The translations under genes were made by a program, and so were the position numbers. A model generated the notes under the pieces. It worked only from the letters and a program-made list of their open reading frames with translations, was not told the DNA's origin and searched no databases. Positions 8,275-11,347 of a stretch of 11,347 nt of DNA are shown one piece after another (positions within the stretch are counted from its first letter, which is position 1; each line of letters starts with the position of its first letter). The DNA comes from Glaciecola sp. UBA983 (GTDB taxonomy: Bacteria; Pseudomonadota; Gammaproteobacteria; Enterobacterales; Alteromonadaceae), in assembly GCA_002292215.1 (NCBI GenBank), contig DBBN01000129.1:1-11347 (forward strand), given 5' to 3'.

Positions 8275-8278
8275 GTAT
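8254..8278 (-). promoter_or_regulatory. IscR Type 1 binding site, promoter-proximal
   Basis: This 25-base site begins ATACTTGACTAATTTAGT and ends CGGGTAA. As I recall the E. coli Type 1 consensus, it is built around GACT, an A/T-rich centre and AGTC, which this copy has in full. It covers the -35 and spacer of the isc promoter, the position expected for repression by holo-IscR. Confidence 0.8.
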
Positions 8279-8303
8279 TTAACCTACTAAATTAGTCAAG
8301 TAT
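8279..8303 (-). promoter_or_regulatory. IscR Type 1 binding site, promoter-distal copy
   Basis: This second 25-base site begins with the same 18 bases, ATACTTGACTAATTTAGT, and differs in the last seven (AGGTTAA). It directly abuts the proximal copy, so the two form a perfect-register tandem pair with a 25-bp period. It also carries a TTGACT, but no -10 at a suitable distance, so it looks like an operator and not a second promoter. Confidence 0.75.
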
Positions 8304-8322
8304 TACAAATAACCTGTTAGGT

Positions 8323-9144
8323 TTAGATTACAGGGTCGAATTCTTCAGGGCGATCATCGTGGGAATCCGGCTTTTGCGTTGATATACCCGTCGCTGCAAA
8401 TTCGTCCATATCCATTTTAGGGATCGAATCAGTACATACATCACCGCCCATTGATTGGATCACCGTACACATTTCTTGAAGCTTGTTGTCCATTAAGTGC
8501 ATGTGTTCTAATAACATGCCCATGGCGTTAGCAACAGGATCAGGATTATCTACCGCTACTGCATAAGCATCAAACCCATATTTTTTAGCTATTTTGGCAC
8601 GTTTCCCATTTTGTTCATGAGCGGTTTGCGCGGACGCCAAAATAACCCGACCAGGGATCCCAATAACAGTTGAATTTGCAGGTGCATCTTTAACTACAAC
8701 TGAGTTACTACCAATTTTAGCGCCTTTGCCCATAGTAATCGGACCGAGCACCTTTGCCCCTGCACCCACTACAACGTCATCTTCTAATGTAGGGTGGCGT
8801 TTACCTGCTTGCCAACTTGTCCCACCTAGCGTAACGCCATGATATAACGTCACATCATTACCAATGACTGCGGTTTCGCCAATCACGACTCCCATGCCAT
8901 GATCTATAAATACGCGACGACCTAAGGTTGCTCCTGGATGAATTTCAATACCCGTCAAAAATCGAGCAAATGTCGAGAGTGAACGTGCAATCCACTTGAA
9001 TCCCCAACCCCAAAGCTTATGACTAATACGGTGTATCCAAATCGCATGTAAGCCTGGATAGTTAGTTAATACTTCTAAGGTATTACGCGCTGCAGGATCG
9101 CGATGAAATACACTTTTTACGTCTTCTCGTAAATGCTTAAACAT
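8323..9144 (-). CDS. cysE: Serine O-acetyltransferase
   Basis: CysE acetylates L-serine with acetyl-CoA to give O-acetylserine, the carbon skeleton for cysteine, the sulfur donor used by IscS. Residues 1-60 are a short helical region, followed by a left-handed beta-helix of hexapeptide repeats (about 65-168: [47 protein letters not shown]) ending in GIPGR (162-166). His82 in DHGMG is the catalytic histidine. Its partner position holds Glu67 (GIEIHP) where E. coli CysE has Asp, as in the shorter Bacillus-type enzymes, which this one also resembles in its short N-terminus. A tail of about 105 residues after the fold is unusual: it is charged, has a coiled-coil-like segment ([16 protein letters not shown]) and ends in an acidic stretch. 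AAGGA sits well placed before the ATG. The gene lies between trmJ (29 bases) and iscR, as in Pseudomonas. Confidence 0.94.
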   Translation of the reverse strand: MFKHLREDVKSVFHRDPAARNTLEVLTNYPGLHAIWIHRISHKLWGWGFKWIARSLSTFARFLTGIEIHPGATLGRRVFIDHGMGVVIGETAVIGNDVTLYHGVTLGGTSWQAGKRHPTLEDDVVVGAGAKVLGPITMGKGAKIGSNSVVVKDAPANSTVIGIPGRVILASAQTAHEQNGKRAKIAKKYGFDAYAVAVDNPDPVANAMGMLLEHMHLMDNKLQEMCTVIQSMGGDVCTDSIPKMDMDEFAATGISTQKPDSHDDRPEEFDPVI

Positions 9145-9173
9145 GGTGTTCCTTGTCCGTACCTTGTTTCTAA

Positions 9174-9890
9174 TTAGGATTGATTTTTTTTGTCTATCGC
9201 AGATAAAATGCCACGAAGTATATTCAGTTCTGATGATTCAGGGCGCGCACGATTGACTAATCGACGCAGCTTGGTCATCACTACACCCGGGTGGTTTTTG
9301 ACAATGAAACCCGTGTCCGCAAGTGTTTTTTCTAAATGTACATAAAAACGTTCAAGATCGTCACTTAATGGATATTCTTGTTCCACTTCCGGAAATGTTT
9401 CTTGTGCTAAAAAGCCCATGCGAATTTCGTAGCATAATGTTTGCACCGCAGCAGCTAAATTAAGCGAGCTGTACTCTGGATTTGCCGGAATACACACATG
9501 AAAATGGCATAATTGCAGTTCTTCATTCGTCAAGCCATTATTTTCACGGCCAAAGACTAATGCTACAGGTCCTTTTTGGGCCTCTTGGATCATTTGTAAA
9601 CCACACTCACGAGGCGTTAACATTGGCCATGGTAAAGTGCGTGAGCGCGCGGATGTGCCAACAATCAGTGAACAATCTTTAACCGCTTCAGCAACACTGT
9701 CCACTATTTTCGCATTCGCTAAGACATCACCAGCCCCTGCTGCTAATGCACTGGATTTACCATCCGGAGCAGTAATAGGGTCGACTAAATATAAATCACT
9801 CAATCCCATTGTTTTCATCGCTCTAGCAGCTGAGCCTATATTGCCAGTATGGGAAGTATTGACCAATACGATACGGATATTTTCAAGCAT
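9174..9890 (-). CDS. trmJ: tRNA (cytidine/uridine-32-2'-O)-methyltransferase TrmJ
   Basis: TrmJ is a SPOUT-class methyltransferase that 2'-O-methylates nucleotide 32 in the tRNA anticodon loop. The N-terminal motif [19 protein letters not shown] (11-29) holds the family arginine, Arg23. The trefoil-knot motifs follow: FGRENNGL (113-120) with Arg115, and [16 protein letters not shown] (134-149), which bind SAM. The C-terminal part (about 165-238) corresponds to the helical extension of TrmJ. The length, 238, is normal (E. coli 246). Its position ahead of the isc genes is typical: trmJ also precedes iscR in E. coli, without cysE between. The Shine-Dalgarno is weak. A good -10 lies about 30 bases upstream and the gene is divergent from suhB. 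Confidence 0.95.
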   Translation of the reverse strand: MLENIRIVLVNTSHTGNIGSAARAMKTMGLSDLYLVDPITAPDGKSSALAAGAGDVLANAKIVDSVAEAVKDCSLIVGTSARSRTLPWPMLTPRECGLQMIQEAQKGPVALVFGRENNGLTNEELQLCHFHVCIPANPEYSSLNLAAAVQTLCYEIRMGFLAQETFPEVEQEYPLSDDLERFYVHLEKTLADTGFIVKNHPGVVMTKLRRLVNRARPESSELNILRGILSAIDKKNQS

Positions 9891-9921
9891 AGTGAGTCTT
9901 ATTAAATTAATTTCGTGTCAC

Positions 9922-9927
9922 ATTATA
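9922..9927 (-). promoter_or_regulatory. Probable -10 of the trmJ-cysE promoter
   Basis: The minus strand has a consensus TATAAT (in GCGTATAATG), which would start transcription about 25 bases before the trmJ ATG. No good -35 is seen: TATTAA at 17-base spacing is a poor match. It is the best candidate for the leftward promoter in the 245-base divergent gap between trmJ and suhB. Confidence 0.5.
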
Positions 9928-10031
9928 CGCATTGCTTTGTCGTTTTAATAGGTCAGTTGACGCTTTGGTCGTTACTTATAGCGCCGAAATAGTGCCAAAC
10001 ATAATATCTATTAGGTTTTACCGCGTTGTTT

Positions 10032-10040
10032 TGCTATAAT
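10032..10040 (+). promoter_or_regulatory. Extended -10 promoter of suhB
   Basis: TGCTATAAT is a perfect extended -10 element (TGn plus consensus TATAAT). The -35 region at normal spacing (TAGGTT) is poor, as is common for extended -10 promoters. The predicted start near 10047 gives a leader of about 88 bases, occupied almost entirely by the hairpin and boxA described next. Confidence 0.7.
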
Positions 10041-10051
10041 ATTGCGCAATG

Positions 10052-10102
10052 ATTTTCTATTACGCCCTGTATGTTGTCATTTGTATAGCGCTAATAGAAG
10101 AT
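10052..10102 (+). other. Long hairpin in the suhB mRNA leader
   Basis: Bases 10052-10065 (ATTTTCTATTACGC) pair with 10088-10102 (GCGCTAATAGAAGAT). They form a 14-bp stem with thirteen Watson-Crick pairs, one G-U pair and one bulged C at 10091, closed by a 22-base loop. It starts a few bases after the predicted transcription start and ends directly at the boxA. It has no U-run like an intrinsic terminator. Its role is unknown: it could present the boxA in single-stranded form or affect RNA stability. Confidence 0.6.
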
Positions 10103-10118
10103 AGTTCTTTGACAATTT
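10103..10118 (+). promoter_or_regulatory. boxA-like Nus-factor element in the suhB leader
   Basis: AGTTCTTTGACAATTT matches the E. coli ribosomal RNA boxA (TGCTCTTTAACAATTT) at 13 of 16 positions, including the TCTTT core and the ACAATTT that follows. boxA RNA is bound by NusB with ribosomal protein S10. It ends five bases before the suhB Shine-Dalgarno GTGAG (10124-10128), so a bound Nus complex would sit against the ribosome site. E. coli suhB is known to be repressed by SuhB and Nus factors through a leader boxA; this arrangement indicates the same feedback here. Confidence 0.8.
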
Positions 10119-10135
10119 AAGTAGTGAGATTTGAT

Positions 10136-10909
10136 ATGCATCCTATGCTAAATATCGCCATACGTGCTGCTCGCAGTGCTGGCTCAGTAATCACCCGTGG
10201 TTTTGAAAACCGTGATGATTTAACCATTACCACAAAACGTGAAAATGACTTTGTAACCAAAATAGACAAGGATGCTGAATACGCAATCATTGAAAAAATC
10301 AAACAGTCTTATCCTGAGCATTCATTTGTCGGTGAAGAAGGCAGTGTGATTGAGGGCGATCCTAATTTCAAATGGATTATTGACCCGTTAGACGGCACTA
10401 CTAACTTTATCAAAGGCATTCCACATTTTTGTGTGTCAATTGCCCTTATGCACAAAGGTCGCCTTGACCAAGCTGTTGTCTATGATCCAATCCGTGGTGA
10501 TTTATTTACGGCTTCTCGTGGTGCTGGTGCTCAATTAAATGGTTACCGCATTCGTGTTGGTAAAAATAAAGATCTTGCAGGTGGCATTATTGGCACTGCA
10601 TTCCCATTTAAAGACAAAACGTTAGTCGCTAACTACTTACCTAAATTTACTCAAATATTTATTCAATCCGGTGACATTCGTCGCTCAGGTTCAGCTGCGT
10701 TGGATTTAGCGTATGTCGCATCTGGTAAATATGACGGCTTTTTTGAAAGTGGTCTTAAACCATGGGATATGGCTGCCGGTGAGCTGATTGTGCGTGAAGC
10801 GGGTGGCTTAGTCACTGACTTTTCTGGTGGTAATGACCCAATGCATAAAGGTGAAATTGTCGCGGGTAACCCACGTGTTGTGCAGCAACTTGTAAAATAC
10901 CTAAAGTAA
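10136..10909 (+). CDS. suhB: Inositol-1-monophosphatase family protein / Nus-complex factor SuhB
   Basis: SuhB is a lithium-sensitive inositol monophosphatase fold protein. In E. coli its main role is as a partner of NusA in the ribosomal RNA antitermination complex. Metal-site motifs are intact: Glu67-Glu68 (VGEEGS), DPLDGTTNF (83-91, with Asp83, Asp86, Gly87, Thr88) and PWDMAAGELIVREAGG with Asp211. The protein is 257 residues; E. coli SuhB is 267 and has a longer C-terminal tail, missing here. An in-frame GTG four codons upstream (10124) is rejected because that GTGAG is the Shine-Dalgarno of the ATG, seven bases away, and because MHPMLNIA is the conserved start. It is transcribed away from trmJ. 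Confidence 0.96.
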   Translation: MHPMLNIAIRAARSAGSVITRGFENRDDLTITTKRENDFVTKIDKDAEYAIIEKIKQSYPEHSFVGEEGSVIEGDPNFKWIIDPLDGTTNFIKGIPHFCVSIALMHKGRLDQAVVYDPIRGDLFTASRGAGAQLNGYRIRVGKNKDLAGGIIGTAFPFKDKTLVANYLPKFTQIFIQSGDIRRSGSAALDLAYVASGKYDGFFESGLKPWDMAAGELIVREAGGLVTDFSGGNDPMHKGEIVAGNPRVVQQLVKYLK

Positions 10910-10937
10910 CGCTAGCAAAGCATCTCAATAAAATATA

Positions 10938-10967
10938 CCACCACTCTATTCTACATTAGAGTGGTGG
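10938..10967 (+). terminator. suhB terminator
   Basis: A perfect 11-bp stem, CCACCACTCTA with TAGAGTGGTGG, has an eight-base loop and begins 29 bases after the suhB stop. The bases after it on the plus strand (CTATCTTT) form only a partial U-run. On the minus strand the hairpin is followed by TATATTTTATT, so it may also stop leftward transcription. The strength of the stem supports a terminator in spite of the imperfect tail. Confidence 0.75.
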
Positions 10968-10982
10968 CTATCTTTCCAAGCG

Positions 10983-11016
10983 TTCTTCTTCTTCTTACTA
11001 TTTTCTTCTTACTATT
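10983..11016 (+). repeat. Perfect 14-bp tandem duplication with TTC triplets
   Basis: TTCTTCTTACTATT occurs at 10989-11002 and again, directly joined and identical, at 11003-11016. Two further TTC triplets precede it (10983-10988). The plus strand is therefore pyrimidine-rich here. It lies between the suhB terminator and the next gene, has no coding content, and looks like a slippage-prone repeat. Confidence 0.8.
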
Positions 11017-11029
11017 GCACATTACTACC

Positions 11030-11069
11030 CTGTACTTTACCGGGCCTGCACTTTACTGGGCCTGTATTT
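11030..11069 (+). repeat. Imperfect 16-bp tandem repeat, about 2.5 copies
   Basis: CTGTACTTTACCGGGC (11030-11045) is followed directly by CTGCACTTTACTGGGC (11046-11061), identical at 14 of 16 positions. A truncated third unit, CTGTATTT, ends at 11069. It lies 13 bases after the 14-bp duplication but has a different unit and period. No ORF or known regulatory element is apparent in it. Confidence 0.75.
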
Positions 11070-11191
11070 CGATGAAAGGTTTTTTATATCGTTTTCATCA
11101 CAAAAATGTCCGATTTGAACAAGAATAAAAATGGCAAAATCTGCTTTATGGTTTAGGCTAAATTCATGTAAGTCATACTAATGGATTATCA

Positions 11192-11347
11192 GTGCTAACC
11201 AAATCAAGAACAGTTAATTTCAGCATCTTATTGGTGTTAGGAATTATTATGTTCTTTGTATATGGTTTGATACAACAAATCGAACACACTCGCAAAGCTG
11301 AGCAACTCGTCAACAACATTAATCTCGTCAACAACACCTTGCTCAAA
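11192..11347 (+). CDS. N-terminus of a membrane-anchored protein, possibly a sensory transducer (partial)
   Basis: A plus-strand frame is open from 11162 to the right edge. The best start is GTG at 11192, giving 52 residues in view. It begins MLTKSRTVNFS, with basic residues, then a hydrophobic segment ILLVLGIIMFFVYGLI at about 12-27, then a polar Asn/Gln-rich stretch (QQIEHTRKAEQLVNNIN) with a helical look. This is the pattern of an uncleaved N-terminal membrane anchor followed by a periplasmic sensor region. Chemotaxis receptors, GGDEF/EAL proteins and histidine kinases often begin this way, but nothing visible decides between them. Between 11070 and the start I see no convincing promoter. 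The Shine-Dalgarno is weak (GGA eight bases upstream), and no ATG is in frame before the membrane segment, so the exact start is uncertain. Confidence 0.6.
   Translation, partial: MLTKSRTVNFSILLVLGIIMFFVYGLIQQIEHTRKAEQLVNNINLVNNTLLK

Noticed and set aside
8311..8323. AACCT-GTT-AGGTT inverted repeat at the end of cysE
   Set aside because: The 5-bp AT-rich stem without a U-run is too weak for a terminator. It may only be chance sequence between cysE and the IscR sites.
9983..9997. Sigma-54-like TGGCAC-N5-CGGC on the minus strand upstream of trmJ
   Set aside because: The GG-N10-GC spacing is present, but the -12 element lacks the TT of TTGC, and trmJ-cysE is not a typical sigma-54 target. A better sigma-70 -10 lies closer to the gene.
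11071..11099. GATGAAA / TTTCATC inverted repeat before the last partial gene
   Set aside because: The arms are seven bases with a 15-base spacer and low GC. I know no regulator with this site, and it is not distinct from chance.
1..11347. Search for a novel defence, mobile or biosynthetic system
   Set aside because: Every full-length gene belongs to a known housekeeping family in known order. No transposase, integrase, CRISPR repeat, toxin-antitoxin pair, tRNA or rRNA was seen on either strand.

Overview
The window is a chromosomal housekeeping region from a gammaproteobacterium, most likely a marine Alteromonadales-type organism (Shewanella, Moritella or Pseudoalteromonas relatives). This rests on the close match of the Isc, Ndk, Fdx and SuhB proteins to gammaproteobacterial families, on AT-rich intergenic DNA, and on the gene order suhB / trmJ-cysE-iscR-S-U-A-hscB-hscA-fdx-ndk-rlmN-pilW-(rodZ). 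From memory, Pseudomonas shares this order, with iscX between fdx and ndk; here iscX is absent. The genus cannot be fixed without a search.

Layout. From the left edge to 9890 everything lies on the minus strand, so transcription runs right to left: trmJ (tRNA Nm32 methyltransferase), cysE (serine acetyltransferase), the complete iron-sulfur cluster assembly set iscR-iscS-iscU-iscA-hscB-hscA-fdx, then ndk, rlmN, a type IV pilus lipoprotein gene (pilW/pilF) and the first 11 codons of a further gene, probably rodZ. From about 10030 to the right edge genes are on the plus strand: suhB with a structured leader, its terminator, about 200 bases of non-coding DNA with two small tandem repeats, and the start of a membrane protein that runs off the window.

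How the genes work together. CysE makes O-acetylserine for cysteine. IscS takes sulfur from cysteine and passes it to the scaffold IscU. HscB and HscA bind the IscU LPPVK motif and release the cluster. Fdx supplies electrons, IscA carries clusters or iron, and IscR senses cluster supply and represses the operon. RlmN, a [4Fe-4S] radical SAM enzyme, is one consumer of the pathway. The iscR promoter carries two adjacent near-identical 25-bp Type 1 IscR sites. The suhB leader consists of a long hairpin followed directly by an rrn-type boxA and the Shine-Dalgarno sequence, which fits the Nus-factor feedback control known for suhB in E. coli.

I found no mobile element, CRISPR array, RNA gene or broken gene, and no evidence of a new multi-gene system. 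The points of interest are regulatory (suhB leader, IscR sites, ndk transcription unit) and architectural (LysM tail on the pilus lipoprotein, missing iscX, long CysE tail).
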